Assembly (NCBI GenBank): GCA_035486135.1
Contig: DATHNI010000007.1
Span: 1 to 30,928, forward strand
Direction: 5' to 3'
DNA from: JASHVB01 sp035486135
GTDB taxonomy: Bacteria > Pseudomonadota > Alphaproteobacteria > Acetobacterales > Acetobacteraceae
Length of the DNA stretch: 30,928 nucleotides
Positions 24,004-30,928 of this stretch are shown piece after piece. Position 1 is the first letter of the stretch. Every line of letters begins with the position of its first letter. The notes below the pieces were generated by a model. It was given only the letters and a program-made list of their open reading frames with translations, ran no database searches and had not been told where the DNA came from. The translations under genes and the position numbers were made by a program.

Positions 24004-24308
24004 TCCGCCTCCAGCGCGGAGCGCAGCTCAGCCTCGGTGATGACGCCCTTCTGCAGCAGGATGTCGGTGATCGAGCGGATCCAACGGCGGTAGTAGCTCA
24101 GCCGGTGGTACTCGGCTTCGGGAATGGATTCGATGCCTCGCCGCAACTCGTCCACCGTCATGATCTGCTTCGCGCCGAGGATGCCGCGGATCGCGTCCAC
24201 TTGCTTGTCAAAGTCGGTGAGGCCGTGCGGCGCGGTGTCCACCGCCTCGCACATGAATTTCGCGGCGCCGCCCAGATCGTGGTGCGCGCGGGGCGTGTCC
24301 TTGTCCAT
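24000..24308 (-). CDS. Nitrile hydratase beta subunit, N-terminal half as separate gene
   Basis: A 102-residue helical protein matching the N-terminal half of nitrile hydratase beta: DVDELRRGIESIPEAEY is replaced here by TVDELRRGIESIPEAEY, then HRLSYYRRWIRSITDILLQK and GVITEAELRSAL, as in the YYExWLxALExLLxExGVLTxEEL pattern. In thiocyanate hydrolase the equivalent is ScnB. First gene of the three-gene set; the order (N-half, C-half, alpha) is that of scnBAC. The ATG at 24308 has no ribosome binding site and sits seven bases after a -10 box, so the mRNA may be leaderless. An upstream open extension lacks similarity. Confidence 0.8.
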   Translation of the reverse strand: MDKDTPRAHHDLGGAAKFMCEAVDTAPHGLTDFDKQVDAIRGILGAKQIMTVDELRRGIESIPEAEYHRLSYYRRWIRSITDILLQKGVITEAELRSALEAE

Positions 24309-24344
24309 GACGACGACGATAGCGCAGCCGGCGGGCGGTGCCAA
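24309..24344 (-). promoter_or_regulatory. Promoter for the split nitrile hydratase operon, likely leaderless
   Basis: On the minus strand TTGGCA (24344-24339), exactly 17 bases, TATCGT (24321-24316), then seven bases to the ATG at 24308. The spacing puts the transcription start at or beside the A of the start codon. It lies in the 67-base gap after the hydrolase gene. Confidence 0.5.
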
Positions 24345-24375
24345 AGCCCGCGACCTGCCGCCGGCATACCCAGCG

Positions 24376-25221
24376 TCAGCGCGAACCCGCCCGCGGTCCC
24401 GGCAACGGCGGTGTGTGCGCGGGGCGGGCGCGCGAGGCACCGGGGGGTGGGAATGCGGCCTGCACGAAGCGCACGACGGTATCGAGCGTTGCCTGCTTCG
24501 CCTCCAGATGCGGGGCGTGACGTGCCCCCGGCATCACCAGCGTTTCCAGCGGCACCCGCGCGTGCTGCTGCAGGACGTCCAACTGCGCCGGGGTACCATA
24601 CGGATCATCGGCGCCTTGCAGCGCGAGGATCGGCACGTCGATGCCCGCAACCTCCGCGGTGATGTCGAACGAACGAAACCCCGGATGCAGCCACGAATCG
24701 TTCCATCCCCGGAATGCCACATCCACATTCCGATGATAGCGTGCCAGCCGCTCGCGCAACGCGCCCTGTTCATACTCGGCGCGGATCTGGCGGATGCTGG
24801 CAATGTTCAGGTCTTCCACGAAGAAATGCGCGGCGATCAGCACGACGCCGCGCAGCCGCCGGTCGCGCGCGTCGCCCGCATAGACCGCGGCGATCGAGCC
24901 GCCGTCGGAGTGGCCGACCAGGATCGCCTCGCGAATGCCGGCGGCGTCCAGCACGCGCGGCAGCACGTCGCGCGCTTCGTCCTGCATGTAGGTCAACGGC
25001 CAGGGCAGCGGCTTCGAGTCAGACTGGCCGTAACCGAACCGCGAGTACGCGAACACGCCGCAGCCGGTGGCTGCCGCGAGCAGATCGGGAACGTCGCGCC
25101 ATAACGCGATGCAGCCCAGGCCTTCATGCAGCAGGACAAGCGTGGGCGCTTCGGATGGAGGCGGGCCCCACCAGGCGGTTTCGAGCTGGCGATCATCAAG
25201 AAGCATGGCACCGGGGTGCAT
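24376..25221 (-). CDS. Alpha/beta hydrolase
   Basis: A 281-residue serine hydrolase. The nucleophile elbow is GHSDGGS (Ser105), preceded by the oxyanion segment LLHEGLGCIALWRDVP and the SRFGYGQSD loop; the acid is Asp206 in GADDPYGT and the base His235 in GARHAPHLE. Substrate unknown: esters or thioesters are possible. It starts nine bases after the ligase gene, with GAGGG seven bases before ATG 25221, part of which comes from repeat-like DNA; ATG 25206 is an alternative. Such hydrolases are found beside benzoate-CoA ligases in aromatic degradation clusters. The proline-rich C-terminal tail (PARPAHTPPLPGPRAGSR) is not conserved. Confidence 0.85.
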   Translation of the reverse strand: MHPGAMLLDDRQLETAWWGPPPSEAPTLVLLHEGLGCIALWRDVPDLLAAATGCGVFAYSRFGYGQSDSKPLPWPLTYMQDEARDVLPRVLDAAGIREAILVGHSDGGSIAAVYAGDARDRRLRGVVLIAAHFFVEDLNIASIRQIRAEYEQGALRERLARYHRNVDVAFRGWNDSWLHPGFRSFDITAEVAGIDVPILALQGADDPYGTPAQLDVLQQHARVPLETLVMPGARHAPHLEAKQATLDTVVRFVQAAFPPPGASRARPAHTPPLPGPRAGSR

Positions 25222-25230
25222 GCGGCACCC

Positions 25231-26895
25231 TCACCCGCCGCTGCGCGGCGCCCCCCGGGTCGAGGGACCGGGGGCATGCCTATCCTGAAGCGAGAGGTTT
25301 TCTTCGCGCAGGCGGAAGCGCTGGATCTTGCCGGTGGCGGTCTTCGGCAAGCCATCGACGAACTCGATCCAGCGCGGATATTTCCACACGCCGATCCGTT
25401 CCTTCACATGCGCCTTCAAAAGTTCCTTCACCGTATCCGCGTCCTGTTGCTTCGCCGCCTCCTGCAGGATCACGAACGCCCTGGGCTTGGTCAGCCCGTC
25501 GCGATCCGTCGCACCCACCACCGCGGCCTCCAGCACCGCCGGGTGCGAGACCAAAGCTTCCTCGACCTCGAACGGCGAGACCCAGACGCCGCTCACCTTC
25601 AGCATCTCGTCGCTGCGGCCGCAGTAGCGGTAGTAGCCCTCGGCGTCGCGCGTGTAGGTGTCGCCGGTATGAGTCCATTCGCCGCGGAAGGTGCGGCGGG
25701 TCTTGTCCCGCTGGTGCCAATAGCCGTCGGCCGCCGACGGGCCGCGCACCACCAGTTCGCCCACCTCGCCATGCGGCACCGGGCGGCCATGCTCGTCCAG
25801 GACATGCGCCTCGTAGCCAGGCACCGGCTTGCCTGACGTGCCGTAGCGAATATCGTCGGGCCGGTTCGAAACAAAGATGTGCAGCATCTCGGTCGAGCCG
25901 ATCCCGTCCAGGATGTGCACGCCCACCATGTTGAACCAGCGCTGGCCCACCGCCTCCGGCAACGCCTCGCCGGCGGAGATGCAGCGGCGCAGGCGGTCCG
26001 ACCCGGCCTTGGGGCCGATCCGCGGATACGCCAGCAGCGCGGCGTACAGCGTCGGCACGCCGCCGAAAATCGAGGGGTTGTGGCTCTGCATCACCCCTAG
26101 CACCGCGTCCGGGGTCGGCCGGTCGGGCAGCAGCACGGCGGACGCGCCGACCGACATCGGGAAGGTCAGGCTGTTGCCCAGGCCATAGGCGTGGAACGCC
26201 TTGGCGGCGGAGAACATCAGGTCGTCACGTCGGATGCCCAGCACCTGCGCGCCGTAGGTATCCGCGGTGTGGCGCAGGCTGGCGTGGACATGGCGCACGC
26301 CCTTCGGCGCGCCGGTCGAGCCGGAGGAATACAACCACAACGCGATTTCATCCGGCGAGGCGGGCGCCGTTGGCGTGTCCGCGTCGCCGGTGGCGAGGAA
26401 GTCGGTCAGGCTGATCGTACGCAAATCCCCCTGCTCAGGCCCGGAGCCAGACTCAGGCGGCGCCGGCGTCGTGCCGTCCGGGTGGGCAACGATGATGCGG
26501 CGCAGCGCCGGCAGGCTGTGCAGCACCGGCAGCAGCGGCGCGAGCAATGGGGCCGAGATGACGATGGCCTCGGCGCGGCTGTCGGCCAGGATGTAGCCGG
26601 CCACCTCGTGCGTCAGCAGCGTATTGATCGGGACGGGCACGACGCCGGCCCGCAAGGCGCCCCAGAACGCGAGGGGGAAATCCACGGTGTCGAGCAACAG
26701 CAGCGCGATGCGCCGTTCGCGGCCGATGCCGGCGGCGCCCAGCGCACCGGCGAAGCGGTGGGTATCGGCTGCCAGTCCCGCGTAGGTCAGCGTGCGCCAC
26801 GGGTCGAGGAAGGCCGTCGCGTCGCCGCGCCCCTCGCGCAGGTGGCGATCGAGGAACCAATCGACCGCGTTGCCGTCCACCGCCTCAGCCGCCAT
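25231..26895 (-). CDS. Benzoate-CoA ligase family acyl-CoA synthetase
   Basis: A 554-residue AMP-forming ligase that would activate an aromatic or related carboxylic acid with ATP and CoA. The nucleotide loop YSSGSTGAPKGVRHVH is at residues 189-204; ILDGIGSTEMLHIFVSNR, the benzoate-CoA-ligase version of the A5 region, follows near 325; GDTYTRD and YRYCGRSDEMLKVSG are the hinge; the catalytic Lys is in TATGKIQR near 523. The last ten or so residues (STRGAPRSGG) come from a family A repeat fragment. It heads the minus-strand block that continues with the hydrolase and nitrile hydratase genes. Substrate could be benzoate, a hydroxybenzoate or a related acid. Confidence 0.85.
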   Translation of the reverse strand: MAAEAVDGNAVDWFLDRHLREGRGDATAFLDPWRTLTYAGLAADTHRFAGALGAAGIGRERRIALLLLDTVDFPLAFWGALRAGVVPVPINTLLTHEVAGYILADSRAEAIVISAPLLAPLLPVLHSLPALRRIIVAHPDGTTPAPPESGSGPEQGDLRTISLTDFLATGDADTPTAPASPDEIALWLYSSGSTGAPKGVRHVHASLRHTADTYGAQVLGIRRDDLMFSAAKAFHAYGLGNSLTFPMSVGASAVLLPDRPTPDAVLGVMQSHNPSIFGGVPTLYAALLAYPRIGPKAGSDRLRRCISAGEALPEAVGQRWFNMVGVHILDGIGSTEMLHIFVSNRPDDIRYGTSGKPVPGYEAHVLDEHGRPVPHGEVGELVVRGPSAADGYWHQRDKTRRTFRGEWTHTGDTYTRDAEGYYRYCGRSDEMLKVSGVWVSPFEVEEALVSHPAVLEAAVVGATDRDGLTKPRAFVILQEAAKQQDADTVKELLKAHVKERIGVWKYPRWIEFVDGLPKTATGKIQRFRLREENLSLQDRHAPGPSTRGAPRSGG

Positions 26896-27011
26896 TGCTG
26901 CAAGGTCTCCGTTGTCTGGGAGTTCGGAGGCGCATGTTGCACCCTCACCCTACCCTCTCCCGCTTACGCGGGAGAAGACAACCTCTATAGCCGCTCAGAG
27001 CGCTTTCACCA

Positions 27012-27357
27012 CGACCGGAATCGTCAGCCCGCTGTCATCGCGAGTTGACCACCAGCCGCGGGGCCGACCCGCCCTGAGGGAAACTGCGAGGCCGTCGTGC
27101 GAAGGACACTCCCCCTCCCCTTGAGGGAGGGGGTTGGGGGAGGGGTGCGAACCGCAACGGCCGGCGGCTGTACGAACCCCTCCCCCCAACCCCCTCCCTC
27201 AAGGGGAGGGGGAGCAGCTTGTTTCTCGTTAGGCGCGCTGCGCCGAGGCGATCCCCCGCCGGACCAGCCGAGGAACGTTCGTCAGACGGGGGATTGCTTC
27301 GGCGCAGCGCGCCTCGCAATGACAGTAGCATTCGCGGCATTTCCAGTCGGGGCAAAA
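27012..27357. repeat. Miniature element (family D), second copy, interrupted by a family C palindrome
   Basis: The left end CGACCGGAATCGTCAGC..TGTCATCGCGAG (27012-27044) and the right end ATTCGCGGCATTTCCAGTC (27330 onward) match the ends of the copy at 6664-6838. The hairpin body GGCGCGCTGCGCCGAGGCGA and its complement is at 27225-27320. Between them lie about 65 bases of unrelated sequence and a family C palindrome (arms near 27109-27145 and 27177-27214). Confidence 0.65.
27109..27214. repeat. Palindromic repeat (family C), copy in non-coding DNA
   Basis: Arms near 27109-27145 and 27177-27214, core CCCCTCCCCTTGAGGGAGGG, one base different in length between arms. Same family as the copy inside the DUF1501 gene, with a different loop. 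Confidence 0.85.
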
Positions 27358-27361
27358 CCGC

Positions 27362-28594
27362 TCAATGCGCGGCCGGAGCAGTGGGCGCGGCCGCGCCCGA
27401 CCGCAGCAGCGTGCCGAGCAAGCCGCCGAGATCGGGCGGCAGGCCGACGATCGTGGAGGGAAGCCGCCCGTCGCTCTTGTGGCCGAACGAACGCAGCGCG
27501 TCCGCCGCGGCCAGCGCCTGGATGGTCGAGGCATACGGCGCCAGCTCTGCCGCGATCGCCTGGTCCTGCGAGGCGATGTAGCGCCGGTTGACCGCATCCT
27601 GCACCACCGGGTCGAAGGTGAACGTGTCGGCCCAGCCGATGAAATCCAGCGTGATGCCGACCGAGGCGAAGTAGTCGGCCGCCGCCTTGCCGACCGCATC
27701 CATGATCTGGTTCGCTTCCTCGTTCGCCTTGTCGAAGCTGCGGCTGGCGATTTCGTTGCACACCAGCGTCTGGACCTTCTTGCGTCCGACGTCGTCCATC
27801 ACATCGGACAGCTTGCGGCTGAAGAACACCGAGTTGAAAATGACCTTCGGATCGGTGCGGTCGCCAACCGGCGGCAGCACGCCGAACCGGTAGAGGTATT
27901 TCGCCGCGTTCGGTTCCAGCACCGAAGCGCCGATCGACACGCCGACGGATATGTTGAGCCCCTCCTTGCTCTGGCAGGGAAACGATTCGTTGCGGGTGGA
28001 CGTGCCGCGCTCGCGCGCTTCCACCCATTCACGGCTGAACGGCGTGCGATCGACGATGATCAGCCGGCCCGCCGGAACATAGAAGTCGAAAAAGCTGCCG
28101 GAGCCTTGCAGCTTGGTGTGGGGAACGATGAAGCGCTTCACCGCGATCTTGTTGGCTTGCAGGTACGCCTCGGAATCGAATTGCGCCTGGTTGTCCTTGT
28201 TGGCGCCGGCGTCCGGAATCCAGAACGCGGATTCGTTCGGCAGGATGGTGTAGGCCTCGGTGTAGTCGGTCTTGTCGTAGTAGGCCTGGGCCTGCGGCGC
28301 GGCCAGCAGCACGCCAAACACGATTGCCGCGGCGCCCGAAACCCACCACTGCCGCAGGGGCCGCCACCAGATCGCCACGACGACGGCCAGCAGGACCACG
28401 GCCGGGATGCCGAGATTGCCGAACAGCCGGATGCCGATCATCGAGGTGACGTAGGACGCGTCGGTATTGGCGAATTGCTGGCCGGCCACGTCAGCGGACG
28501 CAATCGTCGCAACCGGATGCAGCAGGAAGTTGATCCAGCCATACAGCACCACGGCGGCGGCTGTGGCGATGGCACGGCCCAGGATACGGTTCAC
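27362..28594 (-). CDS. SPFH/band-7-like membrane protein
   Basis: A 410-residue protein. Three hydrophobic segments lie in the first 105 residues (about 6-26, 52-76, 84-104), then a soluble region with FPCQSKEGLNISVGVSIGAS and AAKYLYRFG, the pattern of the SPFH (stomatin/prohibitin/flotillin) fold, followed by helical segments with repeated Ala/Glu that may form a coiled coil (NEEANQIMDAVGKAAADYFA). SPFH proteins build rings or scaffolds at membranes. Start GTG 28594 with GGAGG five bases upstream. Same strand as the reductase gene 125 bases upstream. Family inferred from pattern; a distinct three-helix N-terminus is unlike typical single-anchor members. Confidence 0.7.
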   Translation of the reverse strand: MNRILGRAIATAAAVVLYGWINFLLHPVATIASADVAGQQFANTDASYVTSMIGIRLFGNLGIPAVVLLAVVVAIWWRPLRQWWVSGAAAIVFGVLLAAPQAQAYYDKTDYTEAYTILPNESAFWIPDAGANKDNQAQFDSEAYLQANKIAVKRFIVPHTKLQGSGSFFDFYVPAGRLIIVDRTPFSREWVEARERGTSTRNESFPCQSKEGLNISVGVSIGASVLEPNAAKYLYRFGVLPPVGDRTDPKVIFNSVFFSRKLSDVMDDVGRKKVQTLVCNEIASRSFDKANEEANQIMDAVGKAAADYFASVGITLDFIGWADTFTFDPVVQDAVNRRYIASQDQAIAAELAPYASTIQALAAADALRSFGHKSDGRLPSTIVGLPPDLGGLLGTLLRSGAAAPTAPAAH

Positions 28595-28719
28595 GTCAGC
28601 CTCCGCGGTGTCGTCCGGCGTCAGGCCGAACCCGGCGTTCCCGATGGCGCCACGCGCCGCCAGGATACGCCGGGAACCTTAACGCATCGTTACACCCTTG
28701 CGAAGTTCGCCGTGCGTGA

Positions 28720-29784
28720 TCAGTTCAGCCGCAGATCGATCAGGTGCTTCGGATCGGGCTTCAGCTCGCCCTTCTCCACCCGCTTGACGATGTCGGTCAG
28801 CGCCGCGTTGGCCGGGGTGGGAATACCGATCTCTTCTCCCTTGCGGACGATCAGCCCGTTGAGGAACTCGATCTCCGTACGCCGGCCTTTCACCATGTCC
28901 TGGCCCATCGACGGCCGGTGTTCTCCGCCGCCGGACTTGCTCACCTCGGCCAGCCGGTGCTCGTCGTATTCGCGCACCGCCGCGGGGTCGCCTTCGCCGG
29001 CCTTGGCGATGATCTCCGGGTCGATGTGGTGGATTTCCTCCAGCTCGTAGCCCAGCGCCTGGCCGACGCGGATCGCCTCGCTGCCCAGCCGCGCGCCGAA
29101 CCGGCGCAGCGCGTCGTTGGTCAGGATATCCTTGCTGATCAGCCCCGTGCTGGCCGACATGCCGTTCGCCATTCCGTTGGTCACCAGCTTGGACCAGCGC
29201 TCGCCCCACAGGTTGGAGGTCGCCAGCGCGGAGTCCGAGTATGCGACCAAGCGGCGGATCTCCTGCACGCGGTCGGTGATGCGGCCGTGCACCTCGCCGG
29301 TGCGGAACACGGTGTGCTTGTCGCCGCTCTTGCCGGCGGCGCGGCGCACATGGCCGGGCTCGCACAGATCGACCGTGATCGAGCTGGCGATGCAGCCGAC
29401 GACGCGGCCCCAGCCGACCACGTCGGCAATGGTCTCCTCGTTCATGCAGTTCTGCAGCGACACCACGAAGCCGTTCGGCGACAGGTATTGCGAGATCAGC
29501 GTCGTCGCCCATTTCGTGTCGTACGACTTCATGCAGACGAAGGCGATGTCGATCGGCTTTTCCTTCGCCAGTTGCTGGGCGTCGGTCACGTGCAGCGCGC
29601 GCACCTTGGCGGTGAATTCCGGCACGTCGCGGATATGCGTGATGCGCAGGCCCTTGGCGCGCATGGTTTCCACATGCTCTGGCCAGGGATCGATGAAGGT
29701 AATGTCCTCGCCCGCTTGCGCCATGTGCGCGCCGGCGTAGCCGCCGACCGCACCGGTGCCCATGACCGCGATCTTGTAGCCCAT
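28720..29784 (-). CDS. Ketopantoate reductase (PanE/ApbA) family oxidoreductase
   Basis: A 354-residue NADPH-dependent reductase. The N-terminal dinucleotide loop is IAVMGTGAVGGYAGAHMAQAG; DIAFVCMKSYDTKWA and VSLQNCMNEETIADVV (Asn of the LQNGxxN-type motif) are conserved, and the C-terminal domain contains NLWGERWSKLVTNGMANGMSAST, with the family's Lys and Asn. The length is above the usual 300 residues. Start ATG 29784 has GGGAGG six bases upstream, an ideal site. Whether it makes pantoate or acts on another 2-oxo acid is not clear; nothing in the neighbourhood belongs to pantothenate synthesis. Confidence 0.85.
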   Translation of the reverse strand: MGYKIAVMGTGAVGGYAGAHMAQAGEDITFIDPWPEHVETMRAKGLRITHIRDVPEFTAKVRALHVTDAQQLAKEKPIDIAFVCMKSYDTKWATTLISQYLSPNGFVVSLQNCMNEETIADVVGWGRVVGCIASSITVDLCEPGHVRRAAGKSGDKHTVFRTGEVHGRITDRVQEIRRLVAYSDSALATSNLWGERWSKLVTNGMANGMSASTGLISKDILTNDALRRFGARLGSEAIRVGQALGYELEEIHHIDPEIIAKAGEGDPAAVREYDEHRLAEVSKSGGGEHRPSMGQDMVKGRRTEIEFLNGLIVRKGEEIGIPTPANAALTDIVKRVEKGELKPDPKHLIDLRLN

Positions 29785-29866
29785 CTGGTTCCTCCCCTTC
29801 GTCGTCAGGAGGGCCAGTGTCGCCGGATGGGTGGGAAACGCAAGGTGTGGTGGCACACCGGGGGCG

Positions 29867-29902
29867 CTGGCATGCAAGTCCTGCAAGCCCTATATTCGCC
29901 AC
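29867..29902 (+). promoter_or_regulatory. Promoter for the ParD/ParE-like pair, likely leaderless
   Basis: CTGGCA (29867-29872), an 18-base spacer, TATATT (29891-29896), then six bases to the ATG at 29903. No ribosome binding site precedes that ATG, so the transcript may begin at the start codon. Confidence 0.4.
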
Positions 29903-30115
29903 ATGAGCGCATCGCACCGCGATCCCCTGCACAGGGCCGAGACCGACGCCGACCGACAAAACCGTCTCGCCCGTGAGGCGGAGATGATCGCCGAAGCACG
30001 CGCACAGGTTGCCCGTGGCGAGGTCGTCGACTTCGAGGATGTCGAAGCCTGGATCGACAGTTGGGATACGCCGCATGAGAAACCGAGGCCACTGCCCCGC
30101 CCGCGATCGAGCTGA
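29903..30115 (+). CDS. Antitoxin-like protein (ParD/RelB type)
   Basis: A 70-residue, strongly charged protein: a helical segment with RQNRLAREAEMIAEARAQ, then GEVVDFEDVEAWIDSW, similar to the C-terminal toxin-binding part of ParD and related antitoxins. It has no clear ribbon-helix-helix core at the N-terminus, so the class is uncertain. It is followed, 48 bases later, by a ParE-like toxin gene. Start chosen at ATG 29903 because of the promoter just before; the longer frame upstream runs into the reductase promoter. Confidence 0.7.
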   Translation: MSASHRDPLHRAETDADRQNRLAREAEMIAEARAQVARGEVVDFEDVEAWIDSWDTPHEKPRPLPRPRSS

Positions 30116-30163
30116 GTCAAGACCGCCTGGAGTCCCCTCCTGGCGGCATGGCCGGGGGACAGG

Positions 30164-30472
30164 GTGGCCAGGAAACTCCTGCTCTCCGACAAAGCAATCG
30201 ATGACCTGAGCGCCGTCCGCGTTTGGTACGGACAGCCAGGCGCCGGACGCGTCGCGAAGCGGCGGGCACAGGCGATCGCCGCTGCCATTCGGCGCCTGCG
30301 GCAGCATCCGTGTCGCTACGCCCGCGGCGATCATCCCGGAACCAGGCAAATGGTGATCGAACGCCACGTGGTGATCTACGAGGTTCACCCCGACACCGGC
30401 CGCGATGCCACGGCGGGTGATGTTCTGGTGTTGCGCGTGTTTGGACCGGGACAGCTACGCGAGGTCCTCTAG
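30164..30472 (+). CDS. ParE/RelE-family toxin-like protein
   Basis: A 102-residue protein with the family's layout: LLLSDKAIDDLSAVRVWYGQ at the start, a helix with RRAQAIAAAIRRLRQHPCRYAR, then TRQMVIERHVVIYEVHPD and DVLVLRVFGPGQ. The final arginine-rich loop fits the RelE/ParE fold. The start is GTG 30164, with GGGGGA five to eight bases upstream. It pairs with the antitoxin-like gene just before it. Whether it blocks gyrase (ParE) or cuts mRNA (RelE) is not decided by sequence alone. Confidence 0.8.
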   Translation: MARKLLLSDKAIDDLSAVRVWYGQPGAGRVAKRRAQAIAAAIRRLRQHPCRYARGDHPGTRQMVIERHVVIYEVHPDTGRDATAGDVLVLRVFGPGQLREVL

Positions 30473-30514
30473 CCGCCGGCACGGAGGCGCGAACCCGCGT
30501 CCGAGCCACAACGC

Positions 30515-30928
30515 TCAACTTGCCGAATCATCCTCATAGGCTTCCAGATCAACCCGCTGAAGCTTGATCGTCTGTACGGTGCGGACGCCGATATCATGCT
30601 CGATCATCAGGCGCGCGAGTTCCGGTCCGTCTATCAGCACGATGCGATGACTCCTGTACGTGGCTGACATATCGCGTGCATGGCCGGTGAATCGGCTGGT
30701 CGTGACGAAGACGCCCTTGGTGGCGCCATTGCTCAGCAGGGTGCCAGCGAATCCTGAATAGCGGGCGCACCCACCGCATTGTCCTCCGCGTAGCGCTTGG
30801 CCTGAATGTAGATCATGTCGAGGCCCAGCTTGTCCTCCCGGATGACCCCATCGACGCCACCATCGCCGGACCGCCCGAGCCGCTCGGCAGCCTCGCGGTG
30901 GGTTCCGCCATAGCCGATGGCCACCAGA
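30515..30928 (-). pseudogene. mrr: Mrr-type restriction endonuclease, frameshifted and cut by window edge
   Basis: The C-terminal part of an Mrr-like modification-dependent nuclease. The PD-(D/E)xK core is present: RSGDGGVDGVI with the catalytic Asp and DMIYIQAKRY with the QxK motif, then VGAPAIQD. There, at 30747-30753, the sequence has GATTCGC where GATTTCGC would continue the family (IQDFAGTLLSNGATKGVF). One base is missing, and the protein would end ten residues on. In the other frame the rest (AGTLLSNGATKGVFVTTSRF, then RIVLIDGPELARLMIEHDIG) is intact to a TGA at 30515. The rest lies right of the window. Confidence 0.8.

Larger units (their letters stand above)
26896..27361. other. 466-base intergenic stretch made almost entirely of repeats
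   Basis: Holds, left to right, a family A palindrome (about 26937-26980), the left end of a family D miniature element (27012-27044), a family C palindrome (27109-27214), and the right body of a family D element (27222-27357). Open frames in it encode only repeat-derived peptide. It reaches to the stop codon of the SPFH gene. Confidence 0.7.

Noticed and set aside
27097..27591. Frame encoding PLPLREG-type peptide
   Set aside because: Derived from the family C palindrome and antisense to the SPFH gene end; not a gene.
28679..30388. Long open frame (569 codons) on the minus strand
   Set aside because: Out of frame with the ketopantoate-reductase-family gene on the same strand; Arg/Gly-rich shadow only.
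1..30928. tRNA, rRNA and CRISPR arrays
   Set aside because: No cloverleaf, rRNA block or regularly spaced repeat-spacer array was recognised on either strand; the tandem 27-bp units have no spacers.

Overview
The window reads as GC-rich chromosomal DNA of an alphaproteobacterium, most likely a member of the Acetobacteraceae or a close relative. The evidence is the base composition, the mix of GTG and ATG starts, a PEP-CTERM secreted protein, the DUF1800/DUF1501 pair, and many palindromic intergenic repeats. The family assignment is an inference; no rRNA or tRNA gene was found to anchor it.

Left part (1-9060): the 5' end of a nucleoside hydrolase, a YkgJ-like cysteine-cluster protein, argG, a DUF1223 secreted protein, two major facilitator transporters (a sugar/phosphate-porter-like one and a fosmidomycin-resistance-like one), an Asp/Glu racemase-family protein lacking one catalytic cysteine, a PEP-CTERM protein and an unknown 106-residue protein. 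A 53-residue membrane protein with a strong ribosome binding site lies between the two transporters.

Middle (9100-21970): an elongation factor G that stands away from the usual ribosomal operon, a DUF1800-DUF1501 export pair, a membrane-anchored protein with a GAF-like domain, about 1 kb of repeat-rich non-coding DNA, a 932-residue PEP-carboxylase homologue with an altered active-site loop, a DUF4258/DUF2283 toxin-antitoxin-like pair, a GNAT acetyltransferase, a Tat-type polysaccharide deacetylase and a CmcJ/NvfI-type oxidoreductase.

Right part (21970-30928): a VapB/VapC-like pair whose toxin has lost a catalytic acid, then a minus-strand block. That block holds a benzoate-CoA-ligase-like enzyme, an alpha/beta hydrolase and a three-gene cobalt-type nitrile hydratase whose beta subunit is split into two genes, the layout of thiocyanate hydrolase and toyocamycin nitrile hydratase. 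The block could convert a nitrile or thiocyanate to an amide, and the ligase could feed an aromatic acid to CoA. An SPFH-domain membrane protein, a ketopantoate-reductase-family enzyme, a ParD/ParE-like pair and a frameshifted Mrr-type nuclease follow.

At least five families of palindromic or tandem repeats recur between the genes. One has inserted in frame into the signal-peptide region of the DUF1501 gene, and one miniature-element copy has another repeat nested in or beside it. The most interesting items are the split nitrile hydratase cluster, the divergent PEP carboxylase, the in-frame repeat insertion, and several degenerate enzymes or toxins.
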